Source of the DNA: Lysobacter arenosi
GTDB taxonomy: Bacteria; Pseudomonadota; Gammaproteobacteria; Xanthomonadales; Xanthomonadaceae
Assembly (NCBI RefSeq): GCF_016613475.2
Contig: NZ_CP071517.1
Span: 2,170,001 to 2,234,000 of the forward strand
Reading direction: 5' to 3'
DNA length: 64,000 nt
Shown here: positions 32,186 to 41,171 of the stretch, in pieces
Layout of the letters: each line of letters starts with the position of its first letter
Numbering within the stretch: position 1 is the stretch's first letter
Notes under the pieces: model-generated
Seen by the model: only the letters and a program-made list of their open reading frames with translations
Told to the model about the DNA's origin: nothing
The model's database searches: none
Made by a program: the position numbers and the translations under genes

Positions 32186-32803
32186 ATGAACAAGATCGCG
32201 ATCTTCGGTGCAGGGGGCTTCGCACGCGAGGTTCTGGTACTGCTGGAGGACATGGGGTTGGCAGACCGGGTTTCCGCTCTGTTCGAGAGCGACGGCATAT
32301 GGAAGCCCCGTGATATCTGGGGAATTCCGACGCTTCCAATCAGCAGGTTCGAGCCCACCAGCACCGACCTCGTGCTGGGCGTGGGTGATCCCAACGCGCG
32401 AATGGCCATGCGATCCTCGTTGCCGAAGGAGACGCGCTTCCCGACCCTCGTCCATCCTGGCGCGCGGATCCACCGCACCACCTTGGTGGGTAACGGAGTC
32501 ATCGTCTGCGAGGGATGCATCGTCACCTGCGATATCGAGCTTGGCGATCACGTCAACCTGGATCGCTTGACGACGATTGGTCATGACAGCCGCATCGGCG
32601 ATTTCGTGACCGCTGCGCCGGCGACCGTGGTCAGCGGAAACTGTCAGATCGGATCACTCACCTACCTTGGAACCAACTCCTGCGTCCGCGAGAAGGTGAC
32701 GATCGCACCAGGCACGACAGTGGGAATGGGAGCCACCGTGGTATCGAACATCGAGACTCCCGGCATCTATGTCGGAACTCCGGCCAAGCGGCGCCCCGAC
32801 TGA
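32186..32803 (+). CDS. Sugar O/N-acyltransferase of the NeuD/PglD type
   Basis: 205 residues from ATG 32186, with an AGGAGGG ribosome-binding site just upstream; the ATG at 32150 lacks one. A small Rossmann-like N-terminal domain ([19 protein letters not shown]) is followed by a left-handed beta-helix of hexapeptide repeats (about 95-200). It keeps the catalytic His in [11 protein letters not shown], and ends [11 protein letters not shown]. Such enzymes acylate amino sugars or sialic-acid-like sugars. The neighbouring aminotransferase supports an N-acylated amino sugar as product. Coupled by TGATG to the gtrA-like gene. Confidence 0.82.
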   Translation: MNKIAIFGAGGFAREVLVLLEDMGLADRVSALFESDGIWKPRDIWGIPTLPISRFEPTSTDLVLGVGDPNARMAMRSSLPKETRFPTLVHPGARIHRTTLVGNGVIVCEGCIVTCDIELGDHVNLDRLTTIGHDSRIGDFVTAAPATVVSGNCQIGSLTYLGTNSCVREKVTIAPGTTVGMGATVVSNIETPGIYVGTPAKRRPD

Positions 32804-33228
32804 TGCTGCTACTGTCCGGAAATGGATTGATTGCCCGGGGCTGGCAGTTCGCCTCCAGCGAAAAGGGTCGATTCCTCATCGTCGGCGGATGGAACACGTT
32901 CGCCGGCTACCTGATTTTCGCCGCGGTGCATCTTCTCGTCGGCGCATCCTTGGGTCCGACCGGGACGCTGGTGCTTGCATATTGCATTGCGCTTCCGCAG
33001 TCCTTTATCACGCAACGACTGTTCGTCTTCCGCAAGCGCGGCCAATGGCGCGACCAGTTCGGTCGCTTCGCGCTCAGCAACAGCATCATCTTCGCTTCGA
33101 ACCTGGCCTTCCTCCCCCCTGCAGTCCGGATGACCGGAACCGACCCATTGGCCGTGCAAGCGGTTTTTGTAGTGGTATCCACGGTCGCAAGCTATTTCAT
33201 TCACAAACACTATTCTTTCCGCAGGTAA
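32803..33228 (+). CDS. GtrA-family membrane protein (module A)
   Basis: 141 residues with four hydrophobic helices. Family marks are FLIVGGWNTFAGYLIF in the first helix, QSFITQRLFVFRKRG after the second and the C-terminal FIHKHYSFRR (the 'N/HK.. FVF' motif). GtrA proteins are thought to flip undecaprenyl-phosphate-linked sugars to the periplasm for O-antigen decoration. It lies between the acyltransferase and the aminotransferase. Confidence 0.85.
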   Translation: MLLLSGNGLIARGWQFASSEKGRFLIVGGWNTFAGYLIFAAVHLLVGASLGPTGTLVLAYCIALPQSFITQRLFVFRKRGQWRDQFGRFALSNSIIFASNLAFLPPAVRMTGTDPLAVQAVFVVVSTVASYFIHKHYSFRR

Positions 33229-33231
33229 CCC

Positions 33232-34353
33232 ATGACTACGATCCCTCTCCTCGTGCCGAGGATGCCGGACACCGATCGCCTGATTCCGTATCTCAGGCAG
33301 ATTGACCAGAATCGGCTCTATACGAACTTTGGCCCGCTGAGCAGGGAGCTGGAACGTCGATTGGTGGACGACCTCGACGGCGACAGTTCGACCCATGTCA
33401 CGACCGTATCCAACTGCACGGTCGGCCTTGAACTTGCGCTTCAGGCCTGTGGCCTTGAACAGGGCGCGCGTGTCCTCATCCCCGCCATTACGTTCGTTGC
33501 CACTGCAACGGCAGTCATCAGGGTGGGCATGGTCCCGGTCCTGTCCGACGTTGCCACCGACAGCTGGCTGCTCTCTCCGGAACTCGCGCGTCACGCACTC
33601 AAGCAGGGCCGCATCGATGCCGTGATGCCTGTAGCCACTTTCGGCTGCCCGCATGACATGGAGCAATGGGATGCCTTCATCCAGGAAACGGGAATCCCGG
33701 TGATCATCGATGCTGCGGGCGCATACGGTAACCAGAAGGTCGGCGGCCGAGCGGACGTCGTCTTCAGCTTCCATGCCACCAAGTCGTTCGGGGCTGCAGA
33801 AGGCGGCGCAGTATTTTCCAGCGACCCCAAACGCATCCTTGCGATCCGTCAACTCGCCAATTTCGGTATCGACACGTCGATCGCACAGCTCGTGGGCTTC
33901 GGTACGAACGGCAAGATGAGCGAGTACCACTGCGCCATCGGCCTGGCTTCTTTTGACGAATGGGAAGAAACCAAGCGCGAGCGCAGGTCACTCCATCGAC
34001 GCTACTCCGATGCCCTCCATCGGGCCTGCCCGACCGTGCGCTTCCAGAGCAAGCCGTCGGATGGCATCTACCCGCTGTTGCCGGTACTGCTTCCTGAAGG
34101 AGTGAGCGCCGCCGACGTTTCGCAGGCACTGTCACGCGCCAAGATCGAAACCCGGCGCTGGTACTCCCCTGGTTTGCATACCCACCCGGCGTTGCGCGAC
34201 GCGCCCCGTTCGGGCTCGCTGACCGTGGCTGATGATATCGGCACTCGAATCCTGGGCCTCCCTTTCTTCATCAACATCAGTGACGAACAGATCAACCGCG
34301 TCTGCAGCGAACTCTCGCAAGCGCTCGCGACGACGACGGAAACCATGCGATGA
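33232..34353 (+). CDS. DegT/DnrJ/EryC1/StrS-family aminotransferase
   Basis: 373-residue PLP enzyme. The Schiff-base lysine is K184 in FSFHATKSFGAAEGGAVF. The cofactor region includes D160 in VIIDAAGAYG, the N-terminal substrate/PLP loop is VSNCTVGLELALQACGL, and the C-terminal RRWYSPGLHTHP is typical of sugar aminotransferases. It would transaminate an NDP-keto-sugar. No dTDP-4-keto-sugar genes are in the window; GDP-4-keto-6-deoxymannose from Gmd is one available substrate, which would give a perosamine-like sugar, but this is inference. Coupled by ATGA to the next gene. Confidence 0.85.
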   Translation: MTTIPLLVPRMPDTDRLIPYLRQIDQNRLYTNFGPLSRELERRLVDDLDGDSSTHVTTVSNCTVGLELALQACGLEQGARVLIPAITFVATATAVIRVGMVPVLSDVATDSWLLSPELARHALKQGRIDAVMPVATFGCPHDMEQWDAFIQETGIPVIIDAAGAYGNQKVGGRADVVFSFHATKSFGAAEGGAVFSSDPKRILAIRQLANFGIDTSIAQLVGFGTNGKMSEYHCAIGLASFDEWEETKRERRSLHRRYSDALHRACPTVRFQSKPSDGIYPLLPVLLPEGVSAADVSQALSRAKIETRRWYSPGLHTHPALRDAPRSGSLTVADDIGTRILGLPFFINISDEQINRVCSELSQALATTTETMR

Positions 34354-35270
34354 GCAAGATCTCCTACGTCCTTCCCGTCTACCACAACCAGGGCTCCATC
34401 AAGCTCACCTGGCAGGAGATCTCCGCGTTGTTCGCGGGCCCTCTCAGTGCGCATGAGTATGAGGTGATCTTCGTTGACGACGGATCCAAGGATGCGTCCT
34501 ATGCCGAGATGCTGGAGGTGGCCGCGCTCGACAGCAACGTCCGGACGATCACCTTCAGTCGGAATTTCGGCCAGATCGCCGCAATCGTCGCCGGCTACCG
34601 GCATGCCACGGGCGATGCGATCATCAACATGTCGGCCGACCTCCAGGATCCGGTCGAACTGACAGTCGAGATGGTGCGTAAGTGGGAAGCAGGCTCGGAC
34701 GTCGTGGTAGCCCACCGCGAAGACCGCGAGGACTCAGTCGGTGCTTCGTTGTTCTCCAGGCTCGCGTACGGGGCCCTGCGTGCGTCAAATCCCGCGATTC
34801 CTGCTGGCGGCTTCGATTTTGTCCTGATGAGCCGCCGGGCCCTGGACCAGTTCCTCCAGTACAAGGGTCGGAACCGCTTCTTCCAGGGCGACGTGATCTG
34901 GGCCGGCTTCGCCACGACCTATCTCCCCTACGTGCGCCGCAAACGGACGATCGGAAAGTCGCAATACAATTTCAGCAAGAAGCTCAAGCTGTTCTTTGAC
35001 TTCCTGCTGGATGGCTCGTACTTGCCAATCCGCCTGATGTCGCTTTGCGGCGTCATCGTCGCCCTGCTGGGCGCGCTGTATGCGGCAGTGATCGTGGTCG
35101 CGTGGGCTCTGGGCAAGACGCCGTTCTCAGGCTGGGCCCCGCTGATGGTCGCCATCCTGCTGGTCGGCGGCATCATCATGCTGATGCTTGGAATCATCGG
35201 TGAGTACCTTTGGCGAATCCTCGACGAGATCAAGGAGAAACCGCTCTATGTAATCAAGGAAGAGCAGTGA
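34350..35270 (+). CDS. GtrB-like polyprenyl-phosphate glycosyltransferase (module A)
   Basis: 306-residue GT2 enzyme with two C-terminal transmembrane helices. The catalytic domain has VIFVDDGSKDAS and FSRNFGQIAAIVAGYRHATG, but the usual DADLQDP motif reads SADLQDP (first Asp replaced). YVRRKRTIGKSQYNFSKKLKLFFDF marks the family. The expected job is transfer of a sugar to undecaprenyl phosphate on the cytosolic face. It is coupled on both sides (ATGA from the aminotransferase, GTGA to the membrane protein). Confidence 0.87.
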   Translation: MSKISYVLPVYHNQGSIKLTWQEISALFAGPLSAHEYEVIFVDDGSKDASYAEMLEVAALDSNVRTITFSRNFGQIAAIVAGYRHATGDAIINMSADLQDPVELTVEMVRKWEAGSDVVVAHREDREDSVGASLFSRLAYGALRASNPAIPAGGFDFVLMSRRALDQFLQYKGRNRFFQGDVIWAGFATTYLPYVRRKRTIGKSQYNFSKKLKLFFDFLLDGSYLPIRLMSLCGVIVALLGALYAAVIVVAWALGKTPFSGWAPLMVAILLVGGIIMLMLGIIGEYLWRILDEIKEKPLYVIKEEQ

Positions 35271-37390
35271 GGTCTGGCCTTCTGCCGCGGCAACCCGAGG
35301 TCGGCGGGTGGTTGCTTGCGTTCGCCGCATGCGCCTACTGCCTTCTGGTGTTCTGGCAGGCCACCGCAATGGGGCAGGTCCCCATTTCTGTACCGCTCAC
35401 CTATGAAGGCGATGGCCTGCAGTACTCGTTCATCATCGAGGCGTTCTCGTCCCACGACGGTGTTGGCAGGATCATCAACGCAGGCGCACCGTTCGGCACC
35501 CAGAACCTGGATTTTCCGAATGCCGACTTCAGCAACCTCCTGCTGGCGTCCCTGGTCGCAGGTGATGGCCATTTCGGCGAGAGGCTCAACCTTTACCTGC
35601 TGCTGAGCGTGGCTTTGACTTCGTTCGCCAGCTTCTTCACCGCGCGGCGGTTCGGACTGAGGCCGCTGTGGGCGGCGATCGTTGCAGTCGCTTTCACCTT
35701 GCTGCCGTTCCATTTCCTGCGCATTCCGCACTTGTTCTATACGAACTACTCCGCGGCGGCGGTCGCGGTATGGATTGCATTGCAGGTTGCCGCTCCGTCG
35801 AATGATGACGACGAAGCGCCGCTCTGGAAGCGACGGCTGCGGCTGGCCGGCTTTGCCTTGGGCTGTGCGTGGTGTGCCAGTACCGGCGTCTACTATGCGT
35901 TCTTTTCCTGCATCGTCATCGCCAGCGCAGGCCTGCTGGCCGCCGTACGCGACTCGGCCCTGGCCCCCGTCCGGCGCGCAGCGCTGCCCCTGCTGATCAT
36001 CGTAGGTACCGTCGGATTGCAGTTGCTTCCGACCCTTGTGTTCGTTCAAGAGCAAGGCATTAACGAGCGCGTTGCCAAACGTTCGTTCCAGGAGTCGGAG
36101 GTGTATGGCCTGCGCGTGACTCAGTTGGTTTTGCCAAGCGCCAATCACCGGCTCGGGAGATTGGCCAATATTCGCAATCGCTACGATCAGCAGGCCCCCA
36201 ACGTCAACGAGAACAGCACCGCGACGCTTGGTGTGTTCGGCGCCTTCGGTTTCGCCGCCGCCATCCTTCTCGTTCTCGCACCTCGCCTGCGCGATCGCCT
36301 CCGCTGGCCATACGAACTGAGCGCGGCGTTGCTGTTGATCCTGTTGCTGTTCGCCACGATCGGCGGTTTTGGCACCCTTTTCGCCTTGCTGGTGACGCCG
36401 CAGATGCGTGCGTTGAACCGCATATCTCCATTCATAGCGCTACTGGCCGCGCTGATCGCGGCAGGGGTTTTGCAGACGATCATCGATCGTTTCCGCTTCG
36501 CCATGGCGCATTCGATCGTTGCGGTGATCGCGCTGATCGGCATTGTCTATGACCAGGTTCCGGTGGGCATGGGCGAACCCAATCCGCGGCGCCAGGCGGA
36601 TAAGGTGCGCTTCGACGATGACCGCGCATTTGCCCGGATTGTCACTGCCAACCTGGCTGACGGCGCGGCGGTGATGCAGCTGCCATACATCGATTATCCG
36701 GAAGCGGGCTCTTCGATTGGCGATTACACCCAGTTCCGCAATCACCTGCATGCTCCGAGCATCCGCTGGACACACGGCGCCATGAAGGGACGACCTGAGG
36801 GCAACTGGCTCGCCATGGTCTCTGCGCTGCCCCCTCAACTGTTCGCGCAAACGCTCCGCGCGGCGGGATTTTCAGGCGTGGTCGTTGACGAACGCGGCGG
36901 CAATGAGTTCATCAGTAGCCAAGCACAGGCGTTTGCCGCGACGGGCCCTTCAAGGAAGTTCACGTCAAAGGACAAATCGCAAACCGGATACCTGGTCAGT
37001 GGCGTTCCAAGCCCCATCGGCGTGGCGATTTCGCCTGCACGGGGTTGGTACGCTCCGGAGCGTTCCGCAGATGCTGTGTGGATCTGGTCGTCGGGTGACG
37101 CTTCGTTGCAACTCTCCGAGGCCACGCGCGCACCGTGCACGGCGCGTATCACGCTGACGAGCCTTCGACCGCAACGGGTCTCGGCCAAGGTAGACGGCAG
37201 GCTCGTCGGGTTTGTGGAAGTGACCAGCAATACAAACGCTGTCCTTACGATGCCCATTCCCGTCGGCACGCGCACCGTCTTGCTGGGCAGCGACACGCCT
37301 GCCGCAAGCGCGGGCACTGACGACCCCCGAGTGTTCGGGTTCCAATGGAAGGTGGTCGACGCTCCGGTCTGCGTACCTGGCGCCGGGTGA
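35267..37390 (+). CDS. Polytopic membrane protein, probable GT-C-type sugar transferase (module A)
   Basis: 707 residues from a GTG at 35267 that overlaps the previous stop (GTGA). About a dozen hydrophobic helices cover residues 12-430; the C-terminal roughly 270 residues are soluble and probably periplasmic. Between the first two helices lies YEGDGLQYSFIIEAFSSHDGVGRIINAGAPFG, an acidic, aromatic loop like those of GT-C enzymes (YfhO-type proteins also look like this). I infer that it moves the lipid-linked sugar of module A onto the O-antigen. No direct motif proves this. Codon use is visibly less GC-biased than in flanking housekeeping genes. Confidence 0.62.
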   Translation: MRSGLLPRQPEVGGWLLAFAACAYCLLVFWQATAMGQVPISVPLTYEGDGLQYSFIIEAFSSHDGVGRIINAGAPFGTQNLDFPNADFSNLLLASLVAGDGHFGERLNLYLLLSVALTSFASFFTARRFGLRPLWAAIVAVAFTLLPFHFLRIPHLFYTNYSAAAVAVWIALQVAAPSNDDDEAPLWKRRLRLAGFALGCAWCASTGVYYAFFSCIVIASAGLLAAVRDSALAPVRRAALPLLIIVGTVGLQLLPTLVFVQEQGINERVAKRSFQESEVYGLRVTQLVLPSANHRLGRLANIRNRYDQQAPNVNENSTATLGVFGAFGFAAAILLVLAPRLRDRLRWPYELSAALLLILLLFATIGGFGTLFALLVTPQMRALNRISPFIALLAALIAAGVLQTIIDRFRFAMAHSIVAVIALIGIVYDQVPVGMGEPNPRRQADKVRFDDDRAFARIVTANLADGAAVMQLPYIDYPEAGSSIGDYTQFRNHLHAPSIRWTHGAMKGRPEGNWLAMVSALPPQLFAQTLRAAGFSGVVVDERGGNEFISSQAQAFAATGPSRKFTSKDKSQTGYLVSGVPSPIGVAISPARGWYAPERSADAVWIWSSGDASLQLSEATRAPCTARITLTSLRPQRVSAKVDGRLVGFVEVTSNTNAVLTMPIPVGTRTVLLGSDTPAASAGTDDPRVFGFQWKVVDAPVCVPGAG

Positions 37391-37409
37391 GTCGTGGCAG
37401 GCCGTTGTG

Positions 37410-37435
37410 ACAAGGGGCTGCAAGCAGCCCCTTGT
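37410..37435. terminator. Hairpin between convergent membrane-protein genes
   Basis: Perfect 11-base inverted repeat ACAAGGGGCTG / CAGCCCCTTGT with a four-base loop, in the 48 bases between two convergent stops. It probably ends both transcripts and marks the meeting point of the two halves of the island. Confidence 0.65.
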
Positions 37436-37438
37436 GGA

Positions 37439-39232
37439 TCAAGGTCCCCGCTTCGCCTTGGCACGAAACTCTTCGCTGTCCATCATGGAGCGAAGCAGTT
37501 GTGGGCGGGTTAGCGTGCCCGAGACCAAGAGCTGACAGCCACCCTCAAAACCGGATGGGTCGGGGTTTCTCCCCAACACAGTCTGATAGGCAGAGCGCAA
37601 GAAATCCGAATCGAGGGCAGGCTGGGCATCTGACCGGGGAGCCTCGCCGGGGCAGCGTTCGACCGTGGCCTGTTGCTCGCGCAGCGACTGCACCCGCGCA
37701 ACCGTGTCGCCGTCTTCGGGCCGACGGTGCGGCAGCATCAGCGTCGGCCGCGGCACCAAAGCGACCGCAGTGGCCCCCGTCGCGTCGGCACCCGGTTCTA
37801 TCGGCAGATCGAATCTCGTCAAGCGCTGCGGGCGATTGAACAGCACGAATGTCGACCCGTCCACCTCGGACACACGGTAGTCGCTTACGGAAGACCAGGT
37901 CACGCCGTCGGCGAGCGCCTTGCCATACAACAGAGGCGTAGCGCGACCATTCTCCTTGCGGACGCCGTCAATACGGTAGGCGAGCAGTGACGTTGGCTCG
38001 GCGAACTGCAATGAAAGCCTGTCACCGCGCACGGTCACCTGGACCGGAGGCACCTCTCCACGCGCTCGCAGCGAGACAGTCCCAAGCAGAGCGGTTACGA
38101 CCAGCGCGACCACCGCTGCAGTCCAACGCCGACGCGCAACTGCGTCAGACACAGCGAAAAACGCCAGCAGCAACGCCACCGGAAAAGTCCAGGCGATGTA
38201 GTGGATCAGTTTGTATCGCCACATGTTGCCCGGATGGAAATCGGTGAAGGCGAGGTACAGACCGACGCTGGCGATGACGACAATCGAGAGCATCCGGGCT
38301 TGGCGACCGAACAGCAGCACATACACCACACCGAACAAGCCTAGGATGGCAAACGGATAGCGCGCGAATATGCCCAGGCCGCTGCCATAGAACTCACGCG
38401 GGTCGCCGAAGATCAAGGCGTACTTATAGGGAATCGAGCGGAAATCGAAACCAAGCGCCGAAGCCATTTCCATGTAGGTCGACGGCGACCAGCCATAGAT
38501 CGCCACGTGCAACGCAGCATACGCGGCAAGACCACCCAGCGCCGTCAACCCACCCCAGGCCGCCACCGACAAGACGGCGCGCTTATCGCCCGTTTGCCAT
38601 GCGCGTACAAGACCTACTGCGAGGTGAGCCGCCAACGGCACCAGCGGGAAGACGTCCGTCGGGCGCACTGCAATGACCGCCACGAACAGCAGCGCCAGCC
38701 CCACCATGCGCCCCCGGGTGAAGCCGTCGCGCATGCAGAGCAGGTACAACAACATGATCCAGCCGTATGCCGCGGCGAGGGGAATCGTGCTCCACGGGAT
38801 TACATACTGCTCCAGCATCAGCGACGGAAGCACGGCACCGGCAAAGAGTGCAACCACGCCCCAGGCGCGCGCAAGGCCGAGCGCCTTTGCCATATGCACG
38901 AGGGATAGGCCGAAGGCCAAGAAACAAAGCAGGTTCGGCACGAAGAAGGCGTGCAAGGGCACCCAGCGAAAGAAAATCGCGCCCAGCAGCGAATAGCCGA
39001 GAGGATACCAATGCTCGGATGGATCCAGATTGCCATGCGCCAGGGCATCAGCCGAGCGCAAATACTGTGACTGGTCCCACCATCCCCACCAGCCCAATGG
39101 ATTGGAAAGCCCCGGCGCAAAGACACTCGAGAAGTACGCAAGCACGTACATCAGCACGGCCAGGCAGAAGAACAGCGACATCGCCGACGTATTCGCGAAA
39201 TATTTCTGTGTCCGATCCAACAGCAGCCTCAT
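37439..39232 (-). CDS. Polytopic membrane protein with C-terminal DUF4214 domain (module B)
   Basis: 597 residues from ATG 39232, preceded by GAGGACAGGTC. The N-terminal part (about 12-400) has around ten helices. After the first one the loop WWGWWDQSQYLRSADALAHGNLDPSEHWYPLGYSLL has the acidic/aromatic look of a GT-C glycosyltransferase. A soluble region (about 410-540) follows, and the last 50 residues (SDFLRSAYQTVLGRNPDPSG..., ending LRSMMDSEEF) form a DUF4214 module, usually found in secreted or surface proteins. Such a C-terminal fusion on a membrane transferase is unusual. Role inferred: sugar transfer to the O-antigen in the periplasm. Confidence 0.65.
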   Translation of the reverse strand: MRLLLDRTQKYFANTSAMSLFFCLAVLMYVLAYFSSVFAPGLSNPLGWWGWWDQSQYLRSADALAHGNLDPSEHWYPLGYSLLGAIFFRWVPLHAFFVPNLLCFLAFGLSLVHMAKALGLARAWGVVALFAGAVLPSLMLEQYVIPWSTIPLAAAYGWIMLLYLLCMRDGFTRGRMVGLALLFVAVIAVRPTDVFPLVPLAAHLAVGLVRAWQTGDKRAVLSVAAWGGLTALGGLAAYAALHVAIYGWSPSTYMEMASALGFDFRSIPYKYALIFGDPREFYGSGLGIFARYPFAILGLFGVVYVLLFGRQARMLSIVVIASVGLYLAFTDFHPGNMWRYKLIHYIAWTFPVALLLAFFAVSDAVARRRWTAAVVALVVTALLGTVSLRARGEVPPVQVTVRGDRLSLQFAEPTSLLAYRIDGVRKENGRATPLLYGKALADGVTWSSVSDYRVSEVDGSTFVLFNRPQRLTRFDLPIEPGADATGATAVALVPRPTLMLPHRRPEDGDTVARVQSLREQQATVERCPGEAPRSDAQPALDSDFLRSAYQTVLGRNPDPSGFEGGCQLLVSGTLTRPQLLRSMMDSEEFRAKAKRGP

Positions 39233-39549
39233 GACCTGTCCTCGTCCCCGCAGGCTTGGGACGTCAAAAATGTTATGCGCCAGAAATCCAGCAACCCCTG
39301 GGCCGCCCGCATCAACCCCAGCGGGCAAGCGGGAACGGATGCGGCCACTCACCGTCGGCGGGGCACCAGGCCCGACATGACCATCGGAATAGCCAACGCG
39401 AGTATACGATCCCCCGGAGCAGGCCTGGGAGCCGATCGCCAGCGGCCCATCGTCGCGAGGGCGGCGGCATGCCTGACGCCCTGCCCTTGGGCGCTCACCA
39501 CGGCAGAACTTCGTAGCCTCGGCCCTCGCACATCAAGAGGGCGCACGGC
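39233..39549. other. Gene-free spacer upstream of the DUF4214 membrane protein
   Basis: Contains the ribosome-binding site and presumably the promoter of the gene starting at 39232. Short open frames on both strands here have no family resemblance; I see no repeat, RNA or insertion sequence. Confidence 0.5.
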
Positions 39550-39750
39550 ATGCATGGGCTTCCAGAAGATGCGGTGGCCTGGGCTTATCGGATCCTGCTC
39601 GACTGCGATATCCAGGGCGGCGAAGCCGACCTGGTGGAGCAGAACATTTCATTGCTCGACCAGAAAGTGGCCCATCTTCTGATCGGCACGCATTCCAAGC
39701 AGATCGAGGGCCGGCTCCATCACCGCATTGCTGCCGTCCTGATCGAGGAC
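39550..39750 (+). pseudogene. Remnant of an O-antigen-type SAM methyltransferase
   Basis: In this frame, ATG 39550 opens with LPEDAVAWAYRILLDCD, like the N-terminal 'AYR.LLGR.P' start of many O-antigen-cluster methyltransferases. It then runs straight into DIQGGEADLVEQNISLLDQK and LLIGTHSKQIEGRL, a block that belongs to the C-terminal half of such FkbM-like enzymes. The roughly 200 residues expected in between are missing, and the 3' end is cut off by the convergent end of ugd at 39751. The frame stays open into the ugd antisense strand, so only the homologous part is annotated. I read it as an internally deleted, truncated relic. Confidence 0.5.
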
Positions 39751-40917
39751 TCAGCTGTCCCCGAAGAGGTCGCGCGTGTAGACCTTGTCGACCACGTCTT
39801 CGAGCGCGGCCGACATCCTGTTGGTGATGATGACATCCGATTCGCGCTTGAACGCGTCGATGTCGTTCACTACGCGAGAGCGGAAAAATTCCGGCTCCGT
39901 CAGACACGGCTCATGCACGATCACCTCCACGCCCTTGGCCTTGATCCGCTTCATGACGCCCTGCACGCTCGAGGAGCGGAAATTGTCCGATCCGGCCTTC
40001 ATGATCAGGCGATGCACGCCGACCACGCGCGGTTTGCGCCTGAGGATGTCGTCGGCAATGAAGTCCTTGCGCGTCGTATTGGAATCGACGATCGCGCGGA
40101 TCAGGTTCTGCGGAACGCTCTGGTAGTTGGCCAGCAGCTGCTTGGTGTCCTTGGGCAGGCAATAGCCGCCATAACCGAAAGACGGGTTGTTGTACTGCGG
40201 CCCGATCCGCGGATCCATGCAGATGCCATTGATGATCTGGCGGCTATCCAGGCCGTGGATCAACGCGTAGGTATCCAGTTCGTTGAAGTAGGAAACGCGC
40301 ATGGCCAGATAGGTATTGGCAAACAGCTTGATCGCCTCCGCCTCTGTCGGCTCGGTGAACAGCACCGGCACGTCCTCCACAAGCGCGGCCTCCTGGAGAA
40401 GTCTGGCGAAGCGCTCGGCGCGCTCGGAACGTTCGCCGACGATGATCCTCGACGGATAGAGGTTGTCGTGCAGGGCGCGTCCTTCGCGCAGGAACTCGGG
40501 CGAGAACAGGATACTGTCGACGCCGAAGCGCTCCCGCACACCCATGACGTAACCGACCGGGATCGTGGACTTGATCACCATCGTCGCCTGCGGATTGATG
40601 TCCAATACCTGCTGGATCACCGCCTCGATCGACGCGGTATTGAAGTAGTTCGTCTGCGGATCGTAATCCGTCGGCGTGCAGATGATGACGAAATCCGCAC
40701 CTTCGAATGCTTCTCTCGGCTCCATCGTCGCGCGGAAGTTCAACACCCCGCTCGAGAGGTGCTCCTGCAGCTCGACGTCGACGATCGGCGAGATGCCGCG
40801 ACGGAGCATGTCGACCTTCCCCGCCACGATATCCAACGCCACCACTTCGTGCTTTCTCGACAACAGCACCCCATTGGAGAGGCCAACATATCCTGTGCCA
40901 ACGACCGCGATCTTCAT
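39751..40917 (-). CDS. ugd: UDP-glucose 6-dehydrogenase
   Basis: 388 residues (same length as E. coli Ugd) from ATG 40917; the open frame continues upstream without homology. It oxidises UDP-glucose to UDP-glucuronate with two NAD+. The NAD motif is [10 protein letters not shown] near the N terminus, the catalytic Cys is in [13 protein letters not shown], and the substrate region is [20 protein letters not shown]. With uxs at 43100 it gives a UDP-glucuronate to UDP-xylose route. Confidence 0.94.
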   Translation of the reverse strand: MKIAVVGTGYVGLSNGVLLSRKHEVVALDIVAGKVDMLRRGISPIVDVELQEHLSSGVLNFRATMEPREAFEGADFVIICTPTDYDPQTNYFNTASIEAVIQQVLDINPQATMVIKSTIPVGYVMGVRERFGVDSILFSPEFLREGRALHDNLYPSRIIVGERSERAERFARLLQEAALVEDVPVLFTEPTEAEAIKLFANTYLAMRVSYFNELDTYALIHGLDSRQIINGICMDPRIGPQYNNPSFGYGGYCLPKDTKQLLANYQSVPQNLIRAIVDSNTTRKDFIADDILRRKPRVVGVHRLIMKAGSDNFRSSSVQGVMKRIKAKGVEVIVHEPCLTEPEFFRSRVVNDIDAFKRESDVIITNRMSAALEDVVDKVYTRDLFGDS

Positions 40918-41171
40918 TCTTTCACCATTGCTTGTTGGTTCGGTGACGCAGCGACCCGATGCGAGACAGGAAACCAAGGCGGGTCACCGCTGCCAGGGCC
41001 AGCGCGTATGGCCCGGCACGCTGGCTCGCCAGGCGTCAGGGCGACCACGCAGCCATTGGGCCAAATCTCCGGATACGCGTACAGCCCAGGCCGCGGGAGA
41101 ACGTAGCCACCAGGATCGGACAACCATCCCCGGTGATGCGGTCAGTGCGCAACTGGGGCAACGTCAGTTGC

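Noticed and set aside
39349..39555. Small minus-strand frame upstream of the DUF4214 membrane protein
   Set aside because: Arg/Ala/Pro-rich, no similarity, no good start signal.
40914..41144. Short open frame just upstream of ugd ending in an ATGA overlap
   Set aside because: Has only a TTG as possible start, no ribosome-binding site, Pro/Gly/Ala-rich and unlike any family. The overlap can arise by chance. It may be decayed sequence in the 254-base gap.
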